Positions 17,341 to 27,027 of a stretch of 64,000 bases of DNA are shown piece after piece. The notes beneath the pieces were generated by a model that ran no database searches, was not told the origin of the DNA, and saw nothing but the letters and a program-made list of their open reading frames with translations. The position numbers and the translations under genes were made by a program. Location of the stretch: NCBI GenBank assembly GCA_016786765.1, contig JAEUUZ010000025.1:1-64000 (forward strand), in the 5' to 3' direction. The DNA is from Chitinophagales bacterium (GTDB taxonomy: Bacteria > Bacteroidota > Bacteroidia > Chitinophagales > LD1). How positions within the stretch are numbered: position 1 is the first letter of the stretch; the number at the start of each line of letters is the position of its first letter.

Positions 17341-18975
17341 CTATTCAATAATAAATCGTTTGGTGGAAGAGTTTTCACCCCATTGAACTTTAAGCAAATA
17401 AACCCCTTTTGCTAAGCTTGACAAATCAAGTGTGGTTTCATTTAAAGATGTGCTCATTTGCTTAACTTCTTGCCCTTGAATACTCATCAATTGAAGTTGA
17501 GCTTCGTTGACAAGGTTAGGTAATTTTACGGTTAGTTTTCCAGCAGTAGGATTTGGAAATAATTCCACAGTTAAAGGCAATTCATTCGCATTCTGAATTC
17601 CGGAATATACTTGACCGCAGTAGTTAAATTGTTGTTGATACAAAGATCGAACATGTTGAATGTCGGATAAAAAGGTATTGACCAACTCTATATTACCAAT
17701 AGTTGTACTTAGTGTAGATACAGAAGCTATATCAATTACCTTTTGTTGATTGACTTTGAAAGTATCTATGAAGATTGTACTCACTATACGTCTATCTCCC
17801 GGCACGATAGAATCTGCAGTTTGCGTATGGACTTCAGACCAACTTAATGGATCATTCGGATTCCCTGGAAAACAAAAAGGAGTAATTGCACCTGTTCCTA
17901 AGTAACCATTTCCACCATAGCGAAGCGGTGTACCATCTCTAAATTTTCCGGTTTGATAATTTCGATATTCGTTACATAATGTAGGGTCTCCCATTTGACC
18001 ACCGGGACTATTATTGTAAAAATTAAACCCTGTCATTTGTTGATTCAAAAAGGTGAACCCTTGAACAATACTTGTATCCGTATATCCTTTTAATCCTATA
18101 ATACATCCATCCGGATCATTAGCCGTTCCATTGTATGCATAATACGAATTGGAAAGGGTGTCACACCCTACTCTATCATTCCTATAACAGCCTAAATCAG
18201 GATCAACATAATTAGAAAAACACACACCATGATAATCGTTCGCAGACTTATTAATAAACTTCAAACGTAGAAAAATGGTATTGTTTAAAACACTATCCTG
18301 ATTGCAAAATACTGCATAGGCTAATACATGTAACTCAACATTCATCTTTAAACAATTCGCATACGAGGATGTACTCTTTACATCATTCAATATAAAAAAT
18401 ACGGCTTGCTCGCCAATGATATCGGGATAATCACCTAAGGCTGGCTCATAAATTCCATTACTGTTCAAATCAACAAAAGGAGCCATTTGTGCCGTTTCGT
18501 TGAATTGAGTCCTTCCATTTCCTGGCCATTGCTGTATTTCATTAGGCACTGTATATCCCAGATTTAAAAAATTCGCTCGATGCAAATCTATCTCTTGCTT
18601 AGATACCTTATACACTCTTTTGTATAAAGAATCATAAAGTGAATCGTATTGTGTTGAAATAGGACCTGCAACCCAATCATCATTTGCGCCATATCGAGTA
18701 ACTGCACCATGTAAACTATTCGAGTTATCTATGCCACTTAACCAAAGTGAAGTGGTAAAAATTGAATTTTTACCTGAGCCTATGGGCACTTCATAAGATC
18801 CTCTTTCGAAATTTCCATTAACGCTTTCACTGAACAAATTTCCTCCTGGAAAAAAGCCGGCTTTCACATTGTTCGCATCGAGGTATACCATACCCTGCGA
18901 AAACGAGTTAAAAACCAAAGTACTCAAACAAACCGTTATCAGTATTGTTGAGAAAAAAAAGCTTCGTCTTTTCAT
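17341..18975 (-). CDS. Secreted T9SS type A sorting-domain protein (paralogue 2)
   Basis: The 544 residue protein has a signal peptide and a C-terminal T9SS type A domain (LFPNPTAGKLTVKL, LMSIQGQEVKQ, LSSLAKGVYLLKVQWG, KRFIIE). It aligns over its whole length with the downstream gene, sharing YLDANNVKAGFFPGG, GSGKNSIFTTSLWLSGID, QWPGNGRTQ, APFVDLNSNGIYEPALGDYPDI and DPDLGCYRNDRVGCDTL. The two are tandem paralogues. The function is unknown. Confidence 0.8.
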   Translation of the reverse strand: MKRRSFFFSTILITVCLSTLVFNSFSQGMVYLDANNVKAGFFPGGNLFSESVNGNFERGSYEVPIGSGKNSIFTTSLWLSGIDNSNSLHGAVTRYGANDDWVAGPISTQYDSLYDSLYKRVYKVSKQEIDLHRANFLNLGYTVPNEIQQWPGNGRTQFNETAQMAPFVDLNSNGIYEPALGDYPDIIGEQAVFFILNDVKSTSSYANCLKMNVELHVLAYAVFCNQDSVLNNTIFLRLKFINKSANDYHGVCFSNYVDPDLGCYRNDRVGCDTLSNSYYAYNGTANDPDGCIIGLKGYTDTSIVQGFTFLNQQMTGFNFYNNSPGGQMGDPTLCNEYRNYQTGKFRDGTPLRYGGNGYLGTGAITPFCFPGNPNDPLSWSEVHTQTADSIVPGDRRIVSTIFIDTFKVNQQKVIDIASVSTLSTTIGNIELVNTFLSDIQHVRSLYQQQFNYCGQVYSGIQNANELPLTVELFPNPTAGKLTVKLPNLVNEAQLQLMSIQGQEVKQMSTSLNETTLDLSSLAKGVYLLKVQWGENSSTKRFIIE

Positions 18976-19115
18976 AACACATCATTTTAAAAGGTTAAAA
19001 AATATAAGGCTAAAACTATAGAATGGAAATGCTTTTATTGTCACCAAACTGTAAAACAAAAAATGCAATTTATCTTATGACTCAATAATGACAATTCGAT
19101 TTCTAAACCCAGAAG

Positions 19116-19145
19116 TTGTTGGTTGCAAATAATGGTTTATCTTAC
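19116..19145 (+). promoter_or_regulatory. Candidate Bacteroidota promoter for the amino-acid permease
   Basis: TTG at 19116-19118 is followed after 19 bases by TATCTTAC at 19138-19145, 14 bases before the ATG at 19160. The octamer is identical to the one before prc. Confidence 0.35.
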
Positions 19146-19159
19146 ACAAAAGCAGATAC

Positions 19160-20599
19160 ATGGAAAACAAACCTTCGCTCAAACTTATAGATGCGATTTT
19201 AATTGTGGCCGGCTCAATGATTGGCTCCGGCATTTTTATTGTCAGTGCCGATATGTCGCGCACAGTAGGCGGCACCGGCTGGATGCTCCTATTATGGGTG
19301 CTTTCAGGATTAATCACAGTGCTTGGCGCTTTAAGCTATGGAGAATTAGCAGGTATGTTTCCTAAAGCAGGTGGCAACTATCACTACTTGAAAGAAGCGT
19401 ATAATCCGCTAGTAGGCTTTGTGTATGGTTGGACATTATTCCTCGTTGTTCAATGTGGTACCATTGCTGCAGTGGCTGTGGCTTTTGCAAAATTCAGTGG
19501 AGTGTTGTTTGCGCCATTCAGCGAAAAAAACATACTATTCTCAATCGGCAGTTTTTCATTTTCAGCAGCGCAATTAATAGGCATTTTATTGATTGTTTTC
19601 CTCACATGGATGAACAGCAAAGGTATTCAGTATGGCAAGTGGATTGTACGTATTTTTTCATCGTCAAAAATCATTGCACTCTTCGGTATTATTATCCTTG
19701 GCATCTTTGTTTTTGGCAATCAAGAGGTATGGTTGGAAAACACAAAAGACTTATGGCGTTCCGGTTCCATTGCTGAAACAGTTGACGGTATTAGCAATAG
19801 TCCGCTTACTACAATCGGATTAATATCTGCATTGGGTATTGCCCTCGTTGGCTCTTTATTTTCAAGCGATGCTTGGAATAACGTTACGTTCATTTCTGGA
19901 GAAATCGAAAACCCAAAAAAGAACATTCCTTTAGCCTTATTGATAGGTACACTTTCGGTTTCAGTGATTTACTTTTTCGCGAATATTGCCTATCTCCACT
20001 TGCTTCCCTTTTACGGTAATCCACATGGAACTACTATTTTTGAAAAAGGCATCATGTTTGCCGATCAAGACCGTGTGGGCGTTTCAGCCGCTTTTATGAT
20101 ATTTGGAGGTGTTGCTTCCATTATCATGGCCGTATTAATTATGGTGTCTACATTCAGTTGTAACAATGGAATCATTCTTTCTTCAGCACGTTTATTTCAA
20201 GCTATGGCCAAAGACGGATTATTCTTCGACCGTATGAAAAACAACAACGAAGCGGGTGTTCCCTCTTTCGCCCTTTGGGTGCAATGTATTTGGGCTTCGG
20301 TGCTTTGCCTATCGGGCAAGTATGGGCTACTCTTAGATTACATCATGTTCCCAGTAATGTTCTTTTATATCATCACCATTGCCGGCATCTTTATTCTTCG
20401 CAAAAACAAACCGGAATTAGATCGTCCGTATAAAGTTTGGGGCTACCCAATTATACCTGTGCTCTATATTATTTTAGCCGCACTTTTCTGCATTAATTTA
20501 TTGATTAACAAACCACTAACAACCTACCCGGGTTTCGCCATTGTTTTGCTCGGAATTCCTGTTTATTATTATTGGCAGAACAAACAAAAGACCGTTTAA
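19160..20599 (+). CDS. APC-superfamily amino acid permease
   Basis: The 479 residue protein has about 12 hydrophobic segments. The first contains the APC consensus IVAGSMIGSGIFIVSADMSR, the GSGIF loop that contacts substrate backbone in LeuT-fold amino acid carriers. Further signatures are LSYGELAGMFPKAGGNYHYLKEAY and, in the middle, GSLFSSDAWNNVTFISGEIENPKKNIPLAL. It is an inner-membrane symporter or exchanger for amino acids. The closest general type is the LAT/serine-threonine exchanger-like group, but the substrate is not readable. Confidence 0.88.
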   Translation: MENKPSLKLIDAILIVAGSMIGSGIFIVSADMSRTVGGTGWMLLLWVLSGLITVLGALSYGELAGMFPKAGGNYHYLKEAYNPLVGFVYGWTLFLVVQCGTIAAVAVAFAKFSGVLFAPFSEKNILFSIGSFSFSAAQLIGILLIVFLTWMNSKGIQYGKWIVRIFSSSKIIALFGIIILGIFVFGNQEVWLENTKDLWRSGSIAETVDGISNSPLTTIGLISALGIALVGSLFSSDAWNNVTFISGEIENPKKNIPLALLIGTLSVSVIYFFANIAYLHLLPFYGNPHGTTIFEKGIMFADQDRVGVSAAFMIFGGVASIIMAVLIMVSTFSCNNGIILSSARLFQAMAKDGLFFDRMKNNNEAGVPSFALWVQCIWASVLCLSGKYGLLLDYIMFPVMFFYIITIAGIFILRKNKPELDRPYKVWGYPIIPVLYIILAALFCINLLINKPLTTYPGFAIVLLGIPVYYYWQNKQKTV

Positions 20600-20621
20600 T
20601 TTCAAAAACCATTTTCATTTT

Positions 20622-21161
20622 ATGCAACAAGCGCAAAGCATCGAAACCAGACTTCAATCGGCCATTAAAGATGTGGTTGGCTTCCCAAAACCGGGTATTT
20701 TATTCAAAGACATCTCTCCTATTTTTTTGGATGCTGAATTATGCCGAGACGTAACCAAAGAATTTGTGAAGCAGTTGCGTAACATTCCGGATGCTATTTG
20801 CGTAATAGAAAGCCGAGGGTTTTTCTTTGGCATGTTGATTGCCCAAGAGTTGCAAATTCCGCTTATTCCGCTCCGAAAAAAAGGCAAATTGCCCGGAACA
20901 GTTCGTTCATTCACCTACGATTTGGAATATGGTTCAGCAACACTTGAAGTACAATCAAACATACTGAAGCCGGGATGGAATATCCTGATTCATGATGATG
21001 TGTTAGCAACCGGTGGTACGGCTATTGCTGCTGCAGAGTTGGTAAAAGCAGAAGGTGCAAATGTAGCTGAATTCTGCTTTCTGATGAGTCTTGATTTTCT
21101 GAACGGAACCGAAAAACTAGCCGGCTATGCAACACCGGTAAATAGTTTGGTACGCTTTTAG
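20622..21161 (+). CDS. apt: Adenine phosphoribosyltransferase
   Basis: The start is the ATG at 20622 (MQQAQSIETRLQSAIKDV), giving 179 residues, the usual APRT length; an open extension to 20541 overlaps the permease gene and is not homologous. Signatures are FPKPGILFKDISPIF at the N-terminus, IESRGFFFG, IPLRKKGKLPG and the PRPP-binding loop ILIHDDVLATGGTA. It makes AMP from adenine and PRPP in purine salvage. It lies 22 bases after the permease gene. Confidence 0.95.
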   Translation: MQQAQSIETRLQSAIKDVVGFPKPGILFKDISPIFLDAELCRDVTKEFVKQLRNIPDAICVIESRGFFFGMLIAQELQIPLIPLRKKGKLPGTVRSFTYDLEYGSATLEVQSNILKPGWNILIHDDVLATGGTAIAAAELVKAEGANVAEFCFLMSLDFLNGTEKLAGYATPVNSLVRF

Positions 21162-21189
21162 ATAATCAAAGGGAAATGACAAAACAACT

Positions 21190-21789
21190 ATGAAACTACA
21201 TTTACGAAAAAACATCCTCACTGCTATAGTATTCGGCAGTATTTTTTCTGTATCGGCACAAATTGATACTACCATTTGGAATAGCACAAAAAAAATCGAA
21301 GACAATCGCTTTGTTGCTGAAATTCCTCAAGATTGGAAAGTGGTAACTATTGCCAATGCTTCAGAATACTCACACAAATACGAGTTTACGGGTATAGGCA
21401 TTAAGCCTATGGTGTTACAAAGTCCGGTGACTGCTTTTCTTACCATTAAAAAAGCAACACAAACTGACGTAAAAGCTATTCTTGAAGAAGAACTAAAAGA
21501 CTTCAACACCTTTTACGATAAAGTACAAGAAGCTAACTACACTGTAGATTCTTCAACCGTAAAACTAAAAACTGGCGAAGATGGCTTCTATTTGCATACT
21601 CGCTTCTACAGACGATCAAAAGCAAGTAATTACAGTCGCTTTTACCTTGTTGCACAAAACAAGAAAACAAACGAATATTACGTATTTGCCTATTGGTTTC
21701 AATATAAAGATCCCACCTACGATATTGAGCGCAACAACCGACTGAAAGAATATGTATTAAAAGCAATGAGCAATATCTCGTTCCGATAA
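21190..21789 (+). CDS. Secreted protein of unknown function
   Basis: The 199 residue protein has a signal peptide ending near VSAQ (residues 1-25) and a soluble domain of mixed alpha/beta pattern, with NRFVAEIPQDWKVV and FYRRSKASNYSRFYLVAQNK. The IPQDW-type strand recalls PsbP-like or other stress-associated periplasmic domains, but this is only a resemblance. It is converging with the membrane glycosyltransferase, whose stop is 5 bases away. Confidence 0.6.
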   Translation: MKLHLRKNILTAIVFGSIFSVSAQIDTTIWNSTKKIEDNRFVAEIPQDWKVVTIANASEYSHKYEFTGIGIKPMVLQSPVTAFLTIKKATQTDVKAILEEELKDFNTFYDKVQEANYTVDSSTVKLKTGEDGFYLHTRFYRRSKASNYSRFYLVAQNKKTNEYYVFAYWFQYKDPTYDIERNNRLKEYVLKAMSNISFR

Positions 21790-21794
21790 GTTGT

Positions 21795-23378
21795 TTATCT
21801 GTCGCCTTCGGTGAACTTCAACAAGTAGGTATCAGGGTTCGGTAATTGAATAGCGATTGGAAATTTTGCCTGATTCTTCTGAATCGCTGGATAAAGATAT
21901 TTCGCAGTAGAAGCAAAACCAAGTTGCTCTAAAACCACATAATCAACGCTGTTCTCGCGGAAATAATCCAATACTACGGTATCACTCAACGATGGTTTAT
22001 CGCCAATAGTTGTTCTATCGGCAAAGTACATGAACATATCCGGCTTTCTGGCACTGAACACTGCGTCTTTTGGTGTGTTAGCTTTGGCCCATTTCGCCAA
22101 CTCAAAGTAATTCCTATAATTCTGTGGCGTTGGCTCAGTAAGTTTATTTTTTAAAGTCTCCAAGGGCGAATAATAATACATCGCAAAAAACAGTAACCAA
22201 TATGGACTGAAACTTGCAATCGATAATTTTCCAAGAACAAATTCAATTAAACCAATAATGCCATAAATAAACAAGAACAAAAATACAGGTACCAGCACTT
22301 CAATGAAACGCAATCCACCAAAGGCATCCGGCCACGCCAACAAAATGGTAAATACAGCAACAATGTAACCTAAAAAGAAAAACTTGTAATCTTTCAAACG
22401 GAAAATCCCGAAAAGAATAAAGGCTATGATTAGTAATCCGGTAATCCAAAACGAAAGTGGTGTTTTCTCTGTAGTGAGTTCTAGTCCGAAAATACTTGTT
22501 GGAATATCTAATGAAACATAACGAATAAAATTGTTTTCGATACGCTCAATAAAGGAAGCCATGGTTAAGTTCCCTAACTCGGGTTTATATGGATTTACTT
22601 GCATTAACTGCGATGCATACGAACTGCCCACTTGCTTACCGCGAATGTACCAAGGCAATACCATCAACACGTAAGCGCCTGTTGACACTAACAAATGTTT
22701 CCACTTTTTGGAGAACAAGAAATACAGAAACATAGCCCCAAAAAGCGCAATACCAATAGATTTGATGTAGTAACCAATGGCGAAAGCGCCTACCGACAAT
22801 AACAATTTCCAGCTTTTCAACGGATTGTCATCGCTAGCCGAACGCACCAAAAAGAAAATCCCTGCAATGCTGGCCAATACAAAAGGAATCTCACTCATAC
22901 ACGACACCGCACTACTCATCAACAATTGATTCAACAACACAAAAATGCTCACCACAAAGGCCAACGCTTTCGATGCTTGAATTTTTGTTAGCGAAAAATA
23001 AAACAATAGAATAGAAACAAAATAGAACAACCCCATTACAAAACTCACATCCATCATATCGGCATTAAACAACTTAATGCAAGCCGCAATGATGAATGGA
23101 AAGCCGGGAGGGAAATGGATTTGAGGTGTTGGATGAATAGACGTGGCATTCACATACCCATGGCCTTCTGCCAAACCACGACCTAAAAGAAAATACGCAA
23201 AATTATCGCCATTCAAATCCACAAAATTGGAATTGAAAATCCATAAGTAAATCATCCAAAACAAAGCAGAAAGTATGAAAACGTGCACCCAATCTACATT
23301 CAACGAGAAACTTGAATTTTTTTTCTCTGTTGCAGTTTCAGTCTTCTTCGTATTACTTGCTTGTACTTTTTTTGCCAT
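21795..23378 (-). CDS. Membrane glycosyltransferase of the ArnT/PMT type (GT-C)
   Basis: The 527 residue protein starts with a basic, Lys/Thr-rich cytoplasmic tail followed by about ten hydrophobic segments. The first external loop has NFVDLNGDNFAYFLLGRGLAEGHGYVN, with the acidic residue expected of GT-C transferases, and a later YYIKSIGIALFGAMFLYFLF helix. The C-terminal soluble part (LAKWAKANTPKDAVFSARKPDMFMYFADR) is typical of ArnT/PMT-like proteins of Bacteroidota. It uses a lipid-linked sugar donor; the acceptor is unknown. It follows hmgA by 26 bases. Confidence 0.7.
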   Translation of the reverse strand: MAKKVQASNTKKTETATEKKNSSFSLNVDWVHVFILSALFWMIYLWIFNSNFVDLNGDNFAYFLLGRGLAEGHGYVNATSIHPTPQIHFPPGFPFIIAACIKLFNADMMDVSFVMGLFYFVSILLFYFSLTKIQASKALAFVVSIFVLLNQLLMSSAVSCMSEIPFVLASIAGIFFLVRSASDDNPLKSWKLLLSVGAFAIGYYIKSIGIALFGAMFLYFLFSKKWKHLLVSTGAYVLMVLPWYIRGKQVGSSYASQLMQVNPYKPELGNLTMASFIERIENNFIRYVSLDIPTSIFGLELTTEKTPLSFWITGLLIIAFILFGIFRLKDYKFFFLGYIVAVFTILLAWPDAFGGLRFIEVLVPVFLFLFIYGIIGLIEFVLGKLSIASFSPYWLLFFAMYYYSPLETLKNKLTEPTPQNYRNYFELAKWAKANTPKDAVFSARKPDMFMYFADRTTIGDKPSLSDTVVLDYFRENSVDYVVLEQLGFASTAKYLYPAIQKNQAKFPIAIQLPNPDTYLLKFTEGDR

Positions 23379-23404
23379 AATGTATTTCGTTTGAAATTGC
23401 TATT

Positions 23405-24559
23405 TTATAACCAACTCTTATAATATTCTTTGTCTTCAATATCGAGGGCCTCTTCACAAATGTGGAGCGGACGGAAAGTATCGACCATCACGGCCAACTC
23501 ATGTGTTGCTTCTTTACCAATGCTTTTCTCGATTGTTCCGGGATGCGGTCCATGCGGAATACCTAGCGGGTGATGCGAAATCATTCCCCGTTCCACATGC
23601 TTTCGGCTCATGAAATCACCATCAACATAATACAACACTTCGTCTGAATCTACATTGCTGTGAAAATAAGGTGCAGGTATGGCCAACGGATGATAATCGT
23701 ATTTGCGTGGCACAAAACTGCAAATCACAAAATTGCGTGCTTCAAAGGTTTGATGCACCGGTGGCGGTTGATGCACTCGTCCGGTAATAGGTTCAAAATT
23801 GTGAATAGAAAACGCATAAGGATATAGACAACCATCCCAACCAATTGCATCAAACGGATGATGTTTGTAATGATATGGAAACAGATGATCCGATTTCTTG
23901 ATATACACCAAAAAATCACCAGTTGCATCGTTCGTTTTCAATTGCCCCGGTTCACGAATATCACGTTCACAGAAAGGTGAGTTTTCAAGTAATTGGCCAA
24001 ATTCATTTCGATAGCGTTTTGGATATACTACGGGTGAGAACGATTCAATAATCAACAACCTATTGTCTTCCGTATTAAATTCCATCTGATAAATGGTGCC
24101 GCGCGGAATCACCAAGTAATCGCCATATCCAAATGTTATTTCTCCGTACAACGATTTCAATGTACCACTCCCTTCATGCACAAAAATAACTTCATCGGCT
24201 TCTGCATTTTTGTAAAAATAATCGGTCATGCTTTTACGTGGAGCCGATAGCGCTAAATATACATCAGAATTCACCAACACATATTTTCGCGACTGCAAAA
24301 AATCGTCTTGTGGCTGAACTTTAAAGCCCTTGTAACATCTATTTTTCAGATTCTTGTACTCAGCTACTATTGGAGCAAATAGCGCGGGTTCACCAACCTC
24401 TAAAACTGCTGTGGGCGGATGCACATGATAAACAATAGAAGACAAATCCGAGAAACCTTCTGTTCCCACTAATTCTTCAGCATACAACGAACCATCCGGT
24501 TTTCTATACTGCGTATGGCGCTTAGCAGGGATATCCCCTCGTTTACAATAATGTGGCAT
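23405..24559 (-). CDS. hmgA: Homogentisate 1,2-dioxygenase
   Basis: The 384 residue protein has the family N-terminus (MPHYCKRGDIPAKRHTQYRK, then GFSDLSSIVYHVHPPTAV) and the cupin core with FHSNVDSDEVLYYVDGDF, where a His and a following acidic residue are candidate non-haem iron ligands, and ISHHPLGIPHGPHPG, which supplies the last His. It opens the ring of homogentisate in tyrosine and phenylalanine degradation to give maleylacetoacetate. It lies 59 bases after sufS on the same strand, so it may be in the suf transcript. That would fit an iron-requiring enzyme, but an independent promoter cannot be excluded. Confidence 0.85.
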   Translation of the reverse strand: MPHYCKRGDIPAKRHTQYRKPDGSLYAEELVGTEGFSDLSSIVYHVHPPTAVLEVGEPALFAPIVAEYKNLKNRCYKGFKVQPQDDFLQSRKYVLVNSDVYLALSAPRKSMTDYFYKNAEADEVIFVHEGSGTLKSLYGEITFGYGDYLVIPRGTIYQMEFNTEDNRLLIIESFSPVVYPKRYRNEFGQLLENSPFCERDIREPGQLKTNDATGDFLVYIKKSDHLFPYHYKHHPFDAIGWDGCLYPYAFSIHNFEPITGRVHQPPPVHQTFEARNFVICSFVPRKYDYHPLAIPAPYFHSNVDSDEVLYYVDGDFMSRKHVERGMISHHPLGIPHGPHPGTIEKSIGKEATHELAVMVDTFRPLHICEEALDIEDKEYYKSWL

Positions 24560-24618
24560 GGCTTGATTATTTCACCCAAAATAAGCCGAAATTTGATTAT
24601 TACAAACCCGATAAAAAA

Positions 24619-25836
24619 TTAACGAAGACGAGCAACAACCTTCTTCAATGTATCAACAAACACGTCAATTTCTTCCGTAGTGTTATAGAAAGCGAAAGAA
24701 GCTCTGCATGTACCGTCAATATTCAATCGTTGCATCAACGGCTGACAACAATGATGGCCCGTGCGAATTGCAATCCCATTCGCATCGAGCATTGTACCTA
24801 TATCGAAAGGGTGACAACCATCTACCAAAAAACTAATCACAGAACATTTATTTTTCGCTGTTCCAATGAATCGCATACCATCAATTGCACTCAACAATTT
24901 TGTGCCATGCGCTAACAACAGATTTTCTTGCTGTTGAATATTGTCTAAACCAACATTTTGCATGTATTTCAACGCTTCTGCCAATACTATACCCCCTTCA
25001 ATATGCGGAGTACCGGCTTCAAACTTATAAGGCAATCGATTGTACGTTGTTTTCTCAAACGTAACCGTATCAATCATTTCACCGCCACCCATGTAAGGCG
25101 CTAAGGCATTCATTACCTCGGTTTTACCATACAATATACCGATACCTGTGGGTCCAAAAACTTTATGTCCGGAAAATGCTAACCAATCGCAATCGATGTC
25201 TTGTACGTCAATCTTCTTGTGCGGAGCAGCTTGGGCGGCATCAACAAAAACCTTTGCGCCAATAGCATGTGCTTTGGCTACAATTTCCTTGATAGGATTG
25301 ATGGTTCCCAAAGCATTAGAAACATAAGTACAAGATACTACCTTAACGTATTCAGTCAGCAACTTTTCGTATTCCTCCATCAGCAATTCTCCTGCATCAT
25401 TGATTGGGATTACTTTCAACGTTGCCCCGGAAGCTTCACAGGCCATTTGCCAAGGCACTATATTAGAATGATGCTCCAAAGTTGAAATCAAAATTTCGTC
25501 ACCCGGTTTCAATTCCTTTGCCATACCCGCAGCCACCAAATTTACAGCCTCTGTAGTACCACGCACAAAGTTGATTTCTGCGCTTGTTGCCGCATTAATA
25601 TATGTAGCAATAAAATCGCGCGATTGCTCATAGGCCTCTGTAGCCACATTCGCTAAGTGATGCGCCCCACGATGAATATTACTATTATACCTTTTGTAGT
25701 AATCTGAAATCGCATCAATAACCACAGTAGGCTTTTGCGAAGTAGCTGCATTATCGAAATAAATCAACGGCTTCCCATTCACTGCTTGGTGAAGGATAGG
25801 GAAATTGTTGCGCACTGTCGCCACATCTATTGCCAT
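24619..25836 (-). CDS. sufS: Cysteine desulfurase SufS
   Basis: The 405 residue protein is a class V aminotransferase with the pyridoxal-phosphate lysine in FSGHKVFGPTGIGILYG and the active-site cysteine in RTGHHCCQP, the SufS-type (group II) context. Other marks are YFDNAATSQKP, HRGAHHLANVATEAYE and STLEHHSNIVPWQ. It takes sulfur from cysteine for Fe-S cluster assembly. It is the last suf gene of the operon, 11 bases after sufD. No SufE/SufU partner or DUF59 gene lies in the window. Confidence 0.95.
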   Translation of the reverse strand: MAIDVATVRNNFPILHQAVNGKPLIYFDNAATSQKPTVVIDAISDYYKRYNSNIHRGAHHLANVATEAYEQSRDFIATYINAATSAEINFVRGTTEAVNLVAAGMAKELKPGDEILISTLEHHSNIVPWQMACEASGATLKVIPINDAGELLMEEYEKLLTEYVKVVSCTYVSNALGTINPIKEIVAKAHAIGAKVFVDAAQAAPHKKIDVQDIDCDWLAFSGHKVFGPTGIGILYGKTEVMNALAPYMGGGEMIDTVTFEKTTYNRLPYKFEAGTPHIEGGIVLAEALKYMQNVGLDNIQQQENLLLAHGTKLLSAIDGMRFIGTAKNKCSVISFLVDGCHPFDIGTMLDANGIAIRTGHHCCQPLMQRLNIDGTCRASFAFYNTTEEIDVFVDTLKKVVARLR

Positions 25837-25847
25837 ACTACTTTCTA

Positions 25848-27014
25848 TTAGAAGTCGATGTCCGACTCTTTCTTCAATTTCTCTATCAAATACGCTTTCA
25901 ACTTTTCGTCTGAAACACGCTCATACAATTCTACCACATAGGCATAATTCAAAATAGCAGCCGCTTTCTTCTCATCAATACCACGCGCCATGAAATAAAA
26001 AATCTCGTTCTTATTCATCTGACCAATAGCCGCTCCGTGACTACATTTCACGTCATCTGCAAAAATCTCTAATTGCGGTTTGGTGTGAATAGTTGCAGTT
26101 TCCGACAATAACACGGCCTTTGACGATTGATACGCATTGGTTTTCTGCGCATCTTGATGCACCATAATCTTGCCATTAAACACACCGGTTCCTTCGCCAT
26201 CCAATAAGCCTTTAAACAACTGGTGACTTTCGCAATTCGCTACTTTATGATCGATCAACACATGGTTATCGACTAACGATTCACCATCGGTTTGATAAAA
26301 GCCATTCAACGAAGCGTATGCGTTTTCGCCATTTAATCGAGCTTGTATAGTATTGCGGATAAATCGGCTGTTCTGCGATAAAGACACATACTGAAAACGC
26401 GCATCACGAGCCACTTGTGCTTCTACATGATTCACCACATTCAATGCGCCATTATCGTGTTGAATAGCATGCCAATTTACATTCGCGTTCTCTTCTAAAA
26501 ACACTTCAATAACCGCTGAAACATTGGCTGTAGAGGAAGTAGTATAAAACTCGTTCACCACCACACTGCTACTGCGTTTCGCAGAAAGCAATATTCGAGG
26601 AAATACAAATTCAGCTTTAGTGATAATATGAAATATATGTATCGGCTGATTTTCTCCCTTCACCGAAATGCAAAGTGCATCTGTATAGTTTGCGGCATTT
26701 AAAGCGGTGAAATAATTTTCTTCTTGTATCCCCGAACCCAACAATGGATGTGTATTCGTCACTTCAATAGTATTATCGAATTGCGAACGCTCTGCATCCA
26801 AAACACCATTCACCAATACAATTTTATTGCCTTCGCAATTGTGGTAATAGGCAGGAAGTTCAACCGAAGTGCTATTCGGAGCTACTGCATCGGTAAAGTA
26901 TTTCCGCAAATTGGTAAAACGCCATTCCTCATCGCGAGAGGTAGGCATACCATTCGTTTGCAAAAATGCTTTTGCCCTAGTTCTAAAATCTTCGTTTATC
27001 ATTGTCGCACTCAC
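25848..27014 (-). CDS. sufD: Fe-S cluster scaffold protein SufD
   Basis: The 388 residue protein begins with INEDFRTRAKAFLQTNGMPTSRDEEWRFTNLRKYF, the SufD pattern, and has the conserved C-terminus ADDVKCSHGAAIGQMNKNEIFYFMARGI. The start at 27014 is GTG, preceded by AGAAGGAAG at good spacing; an ATG four codons later (27002) is the alternative. SufD binds SufB and SufC to form the SufBC2D scaffold. It follows sufC by 13 bases. Confidence 0.92.
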   Translation of the reverse strand: MSATMINEDFRTRAKAFLQTNGMPTSRDEEWRFTNLRKYFTDAVAPNSTSVELPAYYHNCEGNKIVLVNGVLDAERSQFDNTIEVTNTHPLLGSGIQEENYFTALNAANYTDALCISVKGENQPIHIFHIITKAEFVFPRILLSAKRSSSVVVNEFYTTSSTANVSAVIEVFLEENANVNWHAIQHDNGALNVVNHVEAQVARDARFQYVSLSQNSRFIRNTIQARLNGENAYASLNGFYQTDGESLVDNHVLIDHKVANCESHQLFKGLLDGEGTGVFNGKIMVHQDAQKTNAYQSSKAVLLSETATIHTKPQLEIFADDVKCSHGAAIGQMNKNEIFYFMARGIDEKKAAAILNYAYVVELYERVSDEKLKAYLIEKLKKESDIDF

Positions 27015-27027
27015 GTCTTCCTTCTGT

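Noticed and set aside
24553-24915. A 120-codon open frame opposite sufS and the hmgA-sufS gap
   Set aside because: It is Cys/Asn-rich shadow sequence; sufS occupies the region on the other strand.
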